In this document: one piece after another, positions 53,617 to 62,229 of the stretch
How the letters are laid out: each line of letters starts with the position of its first letter
Position numbering within the stretch: the first letter of the stretch is position 1
Origin: Bacteroidota bacterium
GTDB lineage: Bacteria > Bacteroidota > Bacteroidia > Bacteroidales > JAAAOM01
Direction of reading: 5' to 3'
DNA length: 64,000 nt
Assembly: GCA_009908855.1 (NCBI GenBank)
Contig: JAAAOM010000031.1
Location: 124,001 to 188,000, forward strand
Made by a program: the position numbers and the translations under genes
The notes under the pieces: model-generated
What the model was told of the DNA's origin: nothing
Databases searched by the model: none
The model's input: only the letters and a program-made list of their open reading frames with translations

Positions 53617-53771
53617 AAACGATATAGAATTACATCGTTAAGCGGTATGAAACGTGTCGGATTGCGTGCTTCTCTACCTGCCAATAGGTCGAAGGCTTTA
53701 GAGCGGGTTATAACGCTCGCAAACCCACTGATACCGGCATGTTTTATGGCCGCGTGTAACCAAACGATATA
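53617..53771. mobile_element. MITE-like structured element flanked by 10-bp direct repeats
   Basis: The 10-mer AAACGATATA occurs at 53617-53626 and again at 53762-53771. Between them lie about 135 bp that are GC-richer than the flanks and fold on themselves. GTTA (53637-53640) pairs with TAAC (53757-53760), GCGG (53642-53645) with CCGC (53750-53753), and TATGAAACGTGTCGG (53646-53660) with CCGGCATGTTTTATG (53734-53748) if G-T pairs are allowed. Inner hairpins include GAGCG/CGCTC (53701-53717). It could be a small non-autonomous insertion with a target duplication, a structured RNA, or a shared terminator of the converging genes. Confidence 0.5.
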
Positions 53772-53780
53772 AATATTTGT

Positions 53781-54785
53781 TTATTTTTCATCTTTAATAC
53801 ATCTAACTGCCATGCCTACATTTCGATTGGCAATCCATGGTTGTAAAGTGTTGTTTGTATTCAACTTACGCACATGGTGCTGTTTTAGATGATTTTTTTC
53901 TGAGCTCCAATAACCTGCAAAGCTATTGATATCATGTGATCCACCAATTTCATTTCTATATCCACTTGGCAAAGCTGAAAATCCGTAATGATCCACACCA
54001 TTCGAATTATCAATCCATCCATATTTAGTTTTTAAAGCCTCTGCATGATAACTTTCAAAGCCATGGTTATTTAAATAATCAACTAATTCAAACCAGTCAT
54101 CATCAGAGGGGATATGCCAACCGGAAGGACATAACTTATTTGTTTCAATGGAGTATCCATTATATAAGGCACCTATCGTGTTTTTGTAATCAATATTGTT
54201 TTCAAACCAGCAATAGCCACCAACACTATCCTGATACCATTGATCGTCTGTAATCAGGTTTTTAATAGGCTCACCGTCATTATAAGTAGTCGTCCTTAGA
54301 TTTTGTGCCATCCATTTTTGTTCTCCAATCGAAACGGTTTTATATATGTTCTGATCGATGTCATATATGGTATCAAAAATAATGTTGACTTTTTCTCTGG
54401 TTTTAAATTTTACTGATTTATTAAAAGCGTAATTATCTTCAACCTTATAATAGAGTTCACAGAAATAAGTTGTTGAAGGAATTAAATTACTAATCTCAAG
54501 TTTAACTGTATCTGTTTGATTATTATCAATTTTATAAAATGTACAGCTATCGATAAAATCTTTTTTATTGAAATTATGTTTGCTTAATGCAACACCAAAT
54601 TCATATCCATTAGAATTACTCACAACAGCTTCTAGTTTTGCTGAAGTTTCATTGGCTTTTATCAATTTTAAATCCTTCAGTTCAATTTTGATGGGGCCAG
54701 GTTCAATTGTTTCATTTTTGATACAAGAGGTAAATGTTGCATATACAATGAATAAGAGAATCAATAGTTGTTTGCTTTTTTTCAT
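53781..54785 (-). CDS. FISUMP-domain lipoprotein
   Basis: A 334-residue predicted lipoprotein (signal ending FTSC, Cys20). Residues about 30-135 form a fibronectin-like domain with VKLEISNLIPSTTYFCELYY. The C-terminal 190 residues are a Fibrobacter succinogenes major paralogous (FISUMP) domain: IYKTVSIGEQKWMAQNLRTT, LCPSGWHIPSDDDWFELVDYL, GFSALPSGYRN, GYWSSEKN and GMAVRCIKD. The domain is related to the C-type-lectin-like/formylglycine fold and is found in surface proteins, with unknown function. The gene is monocistronic, downstream of the 1503-residue gene. Confidence 0.88.
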   Translation of the reverse strand: MKKSKQLLILLFIVYATFTSCIKNETIEPGPIKIELKDLKLIKANETSAKLEAVVSNSNGYEFGVALSKHNFNKKDFIDSCTFYKIDNNQTDTVKLEISNLIPSTTYFCELYYKVEDNYAFNKSVKFKTREKVNIIFDTIYDIDQNIYKTVSIGEQKWMAQNLRTTTYNDGEPIKNLITDDQWYQDSVGGYCWFENNIDYKNTIGALYNGYSIETNKLCPSGWHIPSDDDWFELVDYLNNHGFESYHAEALKTKYGWIDNSNGVDHYGFSALPSGYRNEIGGSHDINSFAGYWSSEKNHLKQHHVRKLNTNNTLQPWIANRNVGMAVRCIKDEK

Positions 54786-54831
54786 AACATTTATTTTTTA
54801 ATGGTTGGGTAAATACTGTGCTTAGCCCCTT

Positions 54832-54845
54832 CCGAAAATTTTCGG
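54832..54845. repeat. Palindrome CCGAAAATTTTCGG between minus-strand genes
   Basis: A perfect 14-bp palindrome within a wider hairpin-like stretch, after the stop of the 1503-residue gene as read on the minus strand. No T run follows on that strand, so termination is uncertain. Confidence 0.4.
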
Positions 54846-54919
54846 GACAAGAGGCGGTTATGTGGTGTTCATTTTTTACTTTTTCGTAATATAATTCGAT
54901 ACTCGTTTATTTAACCCGA

Positions 54920-57900
54920 TCATTCCTCTGCTCCTTCTTCATTACCGGATAATTTATCCTGCCATTGTTTCCAGCGGCTAAAAGCAATGGACCGTTTACG
55001 GTCAGCTGCTAAAATAAATATATAGGGTGTGCGGTCTCCTTTCACTTTGAATTTGCGGTCTCTGGTTTTTAGCTCCTTTATGAAATTATTGTAATCCGGG
55101 TCAGACGATAATGTATGCATGACACCCCGCGTGTAACCAAAATAGTAAAAGGTATTTCGGTCAATTTGAAGATACAGGTCCATGATATCACCGCTACGTT
55201 TCACCTGCAGCTCGAAATAACCCTGTACCCGTTTATTTATTTGTGTATTATGTATGCTTGCAATGCCAATATCACCAACCGACCGGTAGGAATTGGCCTC
55301 ATCGTCCCATATCAGCTCAAGCTCGCTGATGGCTATGGTTTTCTGTATGGCCTCCGGAATTTTTTTGGCTTCACCGAATAATGTCATTTCATCGCGGTAG
55401 GTTTTTGTAGTTTCGCTACCCATTTTTTGTTTTAAGGCCTTTAAATAGGTTTCCCGGCTTATATCTGTAGGTTCAAGTCCCTGCGCTGAATCTACTTCAA
55501 CGGCAAACATATTTTTTAATTCATCACTTAAATAAAAATCCAGATACAACACCAGGTCCAACATTTTTTTATTGATTTCCAGGTCGTTGGTAACATTGCC
55601 AAAGGTTTCCAATTTCGCCAGTCCCAGATCAGCACCGAGGTTTATTTCACCTTCGCCATACAGGATACAATTTTCCCGGTGCAGGCTCAGGTAATTGCCG
55701 GGTAATGAGAAATCCCCGATTTTAGATTTTTGAGCAATCTGATAGGTTTGTAGTGCCTGGTTATAAAATAAATGGCCGGAGGCTTTGGTAACCCGGGCGT
55801 CGTTGTAATTCTTGCGTCCGGTTAAGAAAGATGGGTAAATATGTACCGAATCGTAAAAGAGGTAGTTTCCGGCATAAAGATTTTGCCCGTTAATGTCTTT
55901 CATTTCTTCACCAATCGGAATGTAGATATTCAACGGATCTATATGGCTTTCAAATGATAACCAACCCGGTTTTAGCATATCGCAATTGTGTTCAATTTGT
56001 GTAGCACCATCAAATAATAACAGGTTTTCCTGTGCATGAAGTGATACATCGCCCTGGTAATGGTACACCGGACTTAGTGTAAATTCATCGGGCTCAATAA
56101 TTTCACCGTTAGCAATGGTGTTTAATGAGTCGTCCACCCCTACTTTATGGAAATGAATCACTTGTATATCACCATTCTGATCGACATAATCATAATCCCC
56201 GTCTCCGAAATAGGATAACCGCCCTTCCACAACAACCGAGGCATTATATATACGATGATATTCTTTTTCTTCATTGGCGATTATTACAGCGCTGTCCAGG
56301 GTTAGCATCCGAGCTTTCTCTGCCACGGTAACTTCACCTTCAAACGGATATACGCGTGCATCTGCCACACGAATGAATTTTACCTGCTCGGCATTGATCA
56401 GGTTATCCCGGTAATCGTAATATGCCATAGGTGCGACAAAATTAAGTGAATCCTGATCGGGATGAACAGAGATATAACGAGGGCCATCGGGTTCAACGCC
56501 ATCTTCACGGGCATAAATCTCATCCTGTCCTTCCAGGGTTTTCCTGGAGCCCATTTCAAGCCGTGTTTCGTCAATATGCCATACAAAATAATCAAGATAT
56601 GATACATATCTGTTCTCCGGGAAATCAACCAGTGTGAAATCTTCATTCGATTCAAAAAAACCTTTTTTGTTTTGGTAATCGATGTGGGTACTCATATTTT
56701 CAGTGAGTACGGTAAATCCTTCGCTATGCAACGATTTAAGAAAGAAGTCGGAGGTGTCGGCATGAATATCAAATGCTTCATAGGTAAAGTAATCTGACGC
56801 TATTTCTGAATTTTGTAAATCCATCCGACCGTTGCCCGATAATCCTTTTGGGCTAAGGTTTAAATTACCGTTTAAATAGGTTGAATCATTAAACATATTA
56901 AAACGGGTATCGGTCTCTTCTGTTTCGAGTATATCGTTGTATGGTTCCCAGTGCACATAGTTATTGGCCGATTTTACCCGCGGAAATTCAACAGGTGTGG
57001 TCTTTTGCCTGATTTCAAAGCCAAATGAATAGGTATTCATGCTATCCGGGAAAAATATAAATTCTTTTGACCGCGTAAGCGAGGTGAGATATTCCAGTTC
57101 GCCATTGCCTTTTAATCCGGCATTGCTTAAGTGTATGGTCCTGAAATAGGTTCCTTTGCCCATATAAGCAGGCATGCCGGTTGTTTCGGTTTGGTGATGA
57201 AAACCCAGTGATTCATCTTTCTGAAGCACCAAAGTTTGTTCGATGGGCGGAAAAATATCGGCTGAATACAGCGTACCGTCAAATCGTAATCCTGTTCGGT
57301 TGAAATTATCCAGACTATCCATGGTGAAATCTTTCAGTTCGAAGTAAAATTGATCGGTGGTATATACGCCATCCTGGATATGGGGTTTATCATAAAAAAC
57401 GTATGACCTTTCTGTGCTTCTGAATAGCGGAAATGCCGGATAATCTTTTATGCCGGATTTATTATTTGAGCTATCAATGTAAATTTCGCCGGTAATATGC
57501 TCAATTTTATTTCGAATGGTACTCTGAATAGGCAAACCATAGTTATCCAGTTTACCAGTCAGGTAATTCAGGGCCATGGAATCTACTTTTTGCAGATTTA
57601 CTTTAAAGGAATCGTAATGAAAGAAAAAGTTGGAACCGTAAAAAGTGATAAGTCCGGCTTCAACTGTTCCGTCAAATTGAAAATTACGGTTGCGTTTAAG
57701 AATTATTTTCTTGTCGTCGGGTAAAATCCGAACTGCCTGCTGATTACTCACGTTAACTTCCGGTATGCCGTTGATGGTGAGGTCGAAGGTATTGATATTA
57801 AAAGTAGCATTTTCCTGTGGTAACCTGGTTGACGATTCAAAATTTATCACATCATAATCTTTCATACCCGCATCGGCTTTTATATAGTCGTGTAATCGGT

Positions 57901-59431
57901 CTTTGATAGTAGCCACATCGGTATTGACATCGTAAAAAATGAAACCGTAATACGATAGTTCCATTAACAAATGCCGTACCTGATGAAGTGGCTTGGTTAT
58001 GTAGCCGGCATATTCTTCGGCAGTGAACTGATCACTTTTAATTTTTTTGGAAAAGGAACGCAGGCTTATTAACGGATGCACATAATTCATCCCAAAAAGT
58101 TTGTCGAAACGCTTTTTGTCGAACAGGTTCATGGATTCGAAATTGGCATATCCCATGGAAGCTCCTCTTTGGGCGGTAAAGAACATTAAGGGTTCATTCA
58201 GGTTCCAGTATAATTGTTCGAAATTCATATCTACTTTGTGGTATGAATTAAAGTAGGGGCCCTGAGAGGTATAGCTGTCGTTTTTTAACAATGTTAGCTC
58301 GTTGGTATGTATGCGATAGGTAAATGATAAGTCGGGGTGAAATATAGAATCTCTATCCAGCAGAATGCTAATGGATGTACCCGGACTGATCACCCGATCG
58401 TGTTTAAATGCGAAATAGGTAGATCGGGTATTGACCAATAATGTATCATTTTTAAAAATGTATATGTTAGCCGGGTTTTTTCGATTGCCACGGCCAATTA
58501 ATTTAGCTCCCTCCATTGATAATCCCCCTTCGTAGGTAATATTCGGGTAGAGGTCTTCAATGAAAAAATTTTTCTGATAGGATTGAAATTTCGGATAACC
58601 GGCACTTTCAGGTGTTTTGATATAGGTAACACGATCGTTTAATGTGCCATACAGGGGTTGGTCAAAATACATAACATTGGTGAATTTTACTGAATCAGCC
58701 TCATATTCCGAACGGGTTATGTCCAGCCCGTAATTTGATAGTTGTGCATTGACGGAGTCACTGCCATAACCACCACGTTCCCAGGTTACCAGTCCATTTT
58801 TTCCATGCCACCTGTTTTGAAGGATATGCAGTTGTCCGGAAGTATTGAATATGCGCATGCTGTCGCGTTTGGCATAGCAGGTGAGGTCAACATTGTTAAA
58901 TTCTACATACACTGGTTTATCCTCAACAATTGTATAGGTTGTGGGGGAAGTTTTCCAGGTTACGGATGATGAGGTATAAAGTGTATGATCCTGTTCCAGT
59001 AATAGTATACTTTCCAGAAAATGCTGTACGTCGCGCAGGTTGTATTTTCGCTTTTTTAATATCGTTGTAAGAACATCCTGCCAGGTTAAATAGTTTTGTG
59101 CCTGCTGATCAGTTCGCTTATAAACCAGATGTGCACGCAGAAAAAGTTCAAAATGCGGATTGGCCCTGGCATTTTTATCAAGCAATTCGTTGCTTTGCTC
59201 GATAATGGCATGCTTTTCGGCCGGATTGAACAATGAATCGGCTGAAAAGGTAAATATAAATTCCTCGAGCAGCTTTTCGGTTTCTTTATCTATATTGACG
59301 GACATAAACTGCTCTAACTCTTCGAGGTAAGCAGTCGTTTCATCAGAAAATTTTTTCAGGTACTGCGCATTTGCGGTAATTGTGGTAAAAATAACTGTTA
59401 ATACAAAAATATAAGCTGTACGTGTTGGCAT
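54920..59431 (-). CDS. Very large exported protein of unknown function (1503 residues)
   Basis: Starts with a Sec signal peptide (MPTRTAYIFVLTVIFTTITANAQ) and no lipobox. The first 170 residues are helical. The remaining 1300 are beta-rich, with a recurring strand pattern in which short blocks end in motifs such as LSYFGDGDYDYVDQNG, VSLHAQENLLLFDGATQI and ASGHLFYNQALQTYQI. This resembles the stacked beta-jellyroll of OstA/LptA-type or AsmA-like proteins, but I see no clear signature. The C-terminus is a charged helix rather than a type IX sorting domain or a barrel end, so it probably stays periplasmic. No partner gene is obvious; prmA upstream and FISUMP downstream look unrelated. Confidence 0.8.
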   Translation of the reverse strand: MPTRTAYIFVLTVIFTTITANAQYLKKFSDETTAYLEELEQFMSVNIDKETEKLLEEFIFTFSADSLFNPAEKHAIIEQSNELLDKNARANPHFELFLRAHLVYKRTDQQAQNYLTWQDVLTTILKKRKYNLRDVQHFLESILLLEQDHTLYTSSSVTWKTSPTTYTIVEDKPVYVEFNNVDLTCYAKRDSMRIFNTSGQLHILQNRWHGKNGLVTWERGGYGSDSVNAQLSNYGLDITRSEYEADSVKFTNVMYFDQPLYGTLNDRVTYIKTPESAGYPKFQSYQKNFFIEDLYPNITYEGGLSMEGAKLIGRGNRKNPANIYIFKNDTLLVNTRSTYFAFKHDRVISPGTSISILLDRDSIFHPDLSFTYRIHTNELTLLKNDSYTSQGPYFNSYHKVDMNFEQLYWNLNEPLMFFTAQRGASMGYANFESMNLFDKKRFDKLFGMNYVHPLISLRSFSKKIKSDQFTAEEYAGYITKPLHQVRHLLMELSYYGFIFYDVNTDVATIKDRLHDYIKADAGMKDYDVINFESSTRLPQENATFNINTFDLTINGIPEVNVSNQQAVRILPDDKKIILKRNRNFQFDGTVEAGLITFYGSNFFFHYDSFKVNLQKVDSMALNYLTGKLDNYGLPIQSTIRNKIEHITGEIYIDSSNNKSGIKDYPAFPLFRSTERSYVFYDKPHIQDGVYTTDQFYFELKDFTMDSLDNFNRTGLRFDGTLYSADIFPPIEQTLVLQKDESLGFHHQTETTGMPAYMGKGTYFRTIHLSNAGLKGNGELEYLTSLTRSKEFIFFPDSMNTYSFGFEIRQKTTPVEFPRVKSANNYVHWEPYNDILETEETDTRFNMFNDSTYLNGNLNLSPKGLSGNGRMDLQNSEIASDYFTYEAFDIHADTSDFFLKSLHSEGFTVLTENMSTHIDYQNKKGFFESNEDFTLVDFPENRYVSYLDYFVWHIDETRLEMGSRKTLEGQDEIYAREDGVEPDGPRYISVHPDQDSLNFVAPMAYYDYRDNLINAEQVKFIRVADARVYPFEGEVTVAEKARMLTLDSAVIIANEEKEYHRIYNASVVVEGRLSYFGDGDYDYVDQNGDIQVIHFHKVGVDDSLNTIANGEIIEPDEFTLSPVYHYQGDVSLHAQENLLLFDGATQIEHNCDMLKPGWLSFESHIDPLNIYIPIGEEMKDINGQNLYAGNYLFYDSVHIYPSFLTGRKNYNDARVTKASGHLFYNQALQTYQIAQKSKIGDFSLPGNYLSLHRENCILYGEGEINLGADLGLAKLETFGNVTNDLEINKKMLDLVLYLDFYLSDELKNMFAVEVDSAQGLEPTDISRETYLKALKQKMGSETTKTYRDEMTLFGEAKKIPEAIQKTIAISELELIWDDEANSYRSVGDIGIASIHNTQINKRVQGYFELQVKRSGDIMDLYLQIDRNTFYYFGYTRGVMHTLSSDPDYNNFIKELKTRDRKFKVKGDRTPYIFILAADRKRSIAFSRWKQWQDKLSGNEEGAEE

Positions 59432-59594
59432 GTTAAACTGGCAATTTTTTTAAACCGGAAGATAAGAAAAATTGAGCATTCATTGCATGTGAAATGAAGG
59501 AATCAAAATGTAACGAGTGAATTCGAACTTTGCTTCAGGGGTAAGGCCAACAAAATTTTATGTTATAGTTCGCTAATCAGAAATAAAATGCTGG

Positions 59595-60428
59595 CTATAT
59601 TGAAAATTTCATGGCGATCCATTCGTTTTTGTGCTTTTCACTAATAAATTGCAACCGGTTAACCGCGCACTCTTTTTGTATAACTTCTTTATCATCAATC
59701 AGGATACCGCTTAGCAATAACACACCATCTTTGTTCAGCCATTGGGCATAAAACATAATCTGCTCCAATAAAACATTCCGGTTTATATTGGCCAGAATGA
59801 TATCATATTTTTTATCGCCCGGCACAGCTTCTATTCCGCCTTTAAAAACATCATACCCTGTTAAGTCATTCCGTCCGCAATTTTCGGCTGTGTTTAAAAA
59901 GGCCCAATCATCATTATCAACAAAATCAATATGCAGTGCGTTTTTCATGCGGGTCAGAATACCCAATACACCGGTTCCACAGCCCATGTCCAGCACAACT
60001 TTTTGGGTGCAATCGGTTTCCAGTAAATAATCGATCATTAATGTGGTGGTGGCGTGGTGGCCGGTCCCGAACGACATTTTGGGTTCGATAACAATGTCAT
60101 ATTTAATACCGGGCAATGCTTTGTGAAAAGGTGCCCGGATATGACAGCATTCATTAATAAGAATTGGATCAAAGTGTTTTTCCCATTCCTCGTTCCAGTT
60201 TACATTTTCCAGATTACGGATGGTGAATTGGAACGGGATATCGGGATATTGTACCTGCAATGCTTCAATACTTTTTTTATCAAAACGGGGATTGGCAGTA
60301 TAAGCTTTCAGGCTTTCCTCTTCTTCCTGAAAACTGTCAAAGTCCAATTCCGACAATTCTGCAATAAGTATATCGGAATATTCGGATTGGTATTGTTGAA
60401 ATGTGATGGTAAGTTCTATGTAGTTCAT
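59595..60428 (-). CDS. prmA: Ribosomal protein L11 methyltransferase
   Basis: A SAM-dependent enzyme trimethylating ribosomal protein L11. The 277 residues have an N-terminal substrate-recognition domain starting MNYIELTI, a linker with ENVNWNEEWEKHFDP, and the Rossmann domain. That domain shows KMSFGTGHHATT, VLDMGCGTGVLGI (motif I, near residues 145-157) and the ILANINRNVL loop. Alone in its unit. On the minus strand 60506-60499 reads TATCTTTG, a candidate -7 element about 70 nt upstream of its start. Confidence 0.95.
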   Translation of the reverse strand: MNYIELTITFQQYQSEYSDILIAELSELDFDSFQEEEESLKAYTANPRFDKKSIEALQVQYPDIPFQFTIRNLENVNWNEEWEKHFDPILINECCHIRAPFHKALPGIKYDIVIEPKMSFGTGHHATTTLMIDYLLETDCTQKVVLDMGCGTGVLGILTRMKNALHIDFVDNDDWAFLNTAENCGRNDLTGYDVFKGGIEAVPGDKKYDIILANINRNVLLEQIMFYAQWLNKDGVLLLSGILIDDKEVIQKECAVNRLQFISEKHKNEWIAMKFSI

Positions 60429-60589
60429 TTATTTGGACCGAATTGAAATTCTGCAAGTGTATTGCGGAAATTCAAGTGGCTATTTAATTTATTTTTATCA
60501 AAGATATTAATTTTATTGTGATGTGATTTTGGATAATGAAGTCTAATTCTATATTTTTTTTGAATAAAATCAAAGCAACCAGGCCATAA

Positions 60590-60638
60590 TATATTTGCAT
60601 GATATATCACCAACGTCAGACTGAGTTGCCAGTTGGTG
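60590..60638 (+). promoter_or_regulatory. Distal promoter and leader hairpin upstream of tolC-like gene
   Basis: TATATTTG at 60590-60597 matches TAnnTTTG. The predicted start is followed by a 7-bp inverted repeat with a 17-nt loop. This could give a 260-nt structured leader for the efflux operon, or a small RNA. Confidence 0.35.
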
Positions 60639-60851
60639 GAAAGGGTTATCAGAACGCATTACCAGGGCATTTTGATTCCGCTCAATGTGACTGGTGCGTT
60701 TGATGGCATTTTCGAAAATTGCTTTTTCCCGTATTTACTTTAGGTATGATTGCGGATAATCAATTTCCTGAATTACCTGTACAAAAATCAATGATGAGAC
60801 TAAGAAATTATTCAACTCATTGTGCTTTCCATTGTTGTCTAAAAGAATAAA

Positions 60852-60859
60852 TACATTTG
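60852..60859 (+). promoter_or_regulatory. Proximal -7 element directly before the tolC-like gene
   Basis: TACATTTG matches TAnnTTTG and ends only 4 nt before the ATG at 60864. A transcript from it would start at or next to the start codon, so the mRNA would be leaderless. A weak TTTC box lies 22 nt upstream. Confidence 0.5.
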
Positions 60860-60863
60860 CCCC

Positions 60864-62210
60864 ATGAAAAAAATGCTATTATTCATCGTGTTAATCGCCC
60901 CCTGCTTATTCGCACAGCAAAACACCTTGCAGGATTATGTAGAGCAAGGACTTGAGAGCAATCTGGTTATCAAACAAAAACAACATTCACTTAAAAAAAG
61001 TATGTGGGCGTTGAAGGAAGCCAGGGGTATGTTTTTTCCAAACGTTTCTTTCCAGGCTCGTTATTCGGTTGCACAGGGAGGCCGTGAGATTGATTTTCCG
61101 GTTGGTGATTTATTAAATCCGGTATATAATTCGCTCAACCAGCTTACGGGTGAGCAACGTTTTTCCAATATTCCAAATGAAGCCATTCCTTTTTTAAGAC
61201 CAACCGAGCAGGAAACCAAATTTCGGGTTACACAGTCCATTGTCAATCCGCAAATACATTTTAACAGGAAAATAAACGAAGAGGCTTATCAAATAACTGA
61301 ACAGGAGTTGGAACAATATAAACGTGAATTAGAGGCGGATATCAAAAAAGCCTATTTTGACTATCTGAAAACGTTAAATGTATTGTCTCTGCTCGAAGAA
61401 ACTGAAAAACTCGTTGAGGAGAATTTACGGGTTAGCCAAAAACTTTATGACAATGATATGATTACGGAGGATGCCGTTTGGCGTGCCAAAACCGAAGTTA
61501 GTGAACTTACCGGACGGATGGCTGAAGCAGAGAAAAACCACCATCTGGCCCGGTCTTATTTTAATTTTTTATTGAATCGGGAACTATCTATGCCCATAGA
61601 AATAGAAAAGTTTGAATTCATGCCCGGCCTTCAGGAAGCATCTTTTTATATGCAACAAGCCCTGGACCAGCGTGAAGAACTTAAAATTATTGAACATCAG
61701 CTTTTGTTAAACCGGTATTCGGTGAAAATGTCAAAATCATCATTCTACCCCACACTGTCAGCGGCTGTTGAAGCGGGTATTCAGGGTGAAGATTACCGGA
61801 TCGACGAAAATGCCGATTTTGTAATGGCTTCGGTGGTTTTATCATGGGACTTATTTACCGGTGGACAAAATAAAGCCCGTAAAATGCAGGCCGAGCTCCA
61901 ACATCAATCTGTTGACCTGGCCCGTCAAAGATTGCAACAGCAAATAAGGCTACAGGTGCAGGAAAATTATGACCGGTCAACGGAAAAAATTAAGCGCTTT
62001 GAAGCCAGCCAGGTAAACGAAAAACATGCCCAAAAGGCTTATGAAATTACCCGTAAGCGCTATTCTCTGGGAACGGCATCACAAATTGAGTTGATCGATG
62101 CCCGCAATACCATGACCAATGCATCGGTGAACCGAATTATTTCTAAATACGATTTCTACATCAGTCTGGTAAAATTAGAGCAAACAACATCAACCAGCAT
62201 CATTTATTAA
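60864..62210 (+). CDS. TolC-family outer membrane efflux protein
   Basis: A 448-residue outer-membrane channel of the OEP family, exit duct of the RND pump encoded downstream. A signal peptide (MKKMLLFIVLIAPCLFAQQ) precedes two repeats of long coiled-coil helices and short barrel strands. The first is ENLRVSQKLYDNDMITEDAVWRAKTEV-like (about residues 195-215); the second is KAYEITRKRYSLGTASQIELIDARN, the usual hairpin signature (about 395-420). The membrane fusion gene follows after 19 nt. No regulator gene accompanies the operon in the window. Confidence 0.93.
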   Translation: MKKMLLFIVLIAPCLFAQQNTLQDYVEQGLESNLVIKQKQHSLKKSMWALKEARGMFFPNVSFQARYSVAQGGREIDFPVGDLLNPVYNSLNQLTGEQRFSNIPNEAIPFLRPTEQETKFRVTQSIVNPQIHFNRKINEEAYQITEQELEQYKRELEADIKKAYFDYLKTLNVLSLLEETEKLVEENLRVSQKLYDNDMITEDAVWRAKTEVSELTGRMAEAEKNHHLARSYFNFLLNRELSMPIEIEKFEFMPGLQEASFYMQQALDQREELKIIEHQLLLNRYSVKMSKSSFYPTLSAAVEAGIQGEDYRIDENADFVMASVVLSWDLFTGGQNKARKMQAELQHQSVDLARQRLQQQIRLQVQENYDRSTEKIKRFEASQVNEKHAQKAYEITRKRYSLGTASQIELIDARNTMTNASVNRIISKYDFYISLVKLEQTTSTSIIY

Positions 62211-62229
62211 AATCGATCTAAACCAATCA

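Larger units (their letters stand above)
60429..60863. other. Intergenic region between prmA and the efflux operon
   Basis: About 435 bp without a convincing gene. A TATATTTG element at 60590-60597 could start a plus-strand transcript near 60604. Directly after it lies the inverted repeat CACCAAC/GTTGGTG (60608-60614, 60632-60638). A following GC-richer stretch (about 60655-60690, with GATTCCGCTCAATGTGAC) looks to me like a degenerate dispersed repeat of Bacteroidota genomes; that is from memory and unverified. A 34-codon frame (60599-60703) spans this stretch but has no feature that supports it as a gene. Confidence 0.4.

Noticed and set aside
53640-53771. About 42-codon open frame and an integron attC site in the structured element
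   Set aside because: The frame is short and crosses the stem arms. The outer cores GTTAAGC and GTGTAAC are in the opposite order to a canonical attC, and no integrase is near.
60599-60703. 34-codon frame upstream of the tolC-like gene
   Set aside because: It spans an inverted repeat and a repeat-like stretch and has neither hydrophobic nor conserved-looking features.
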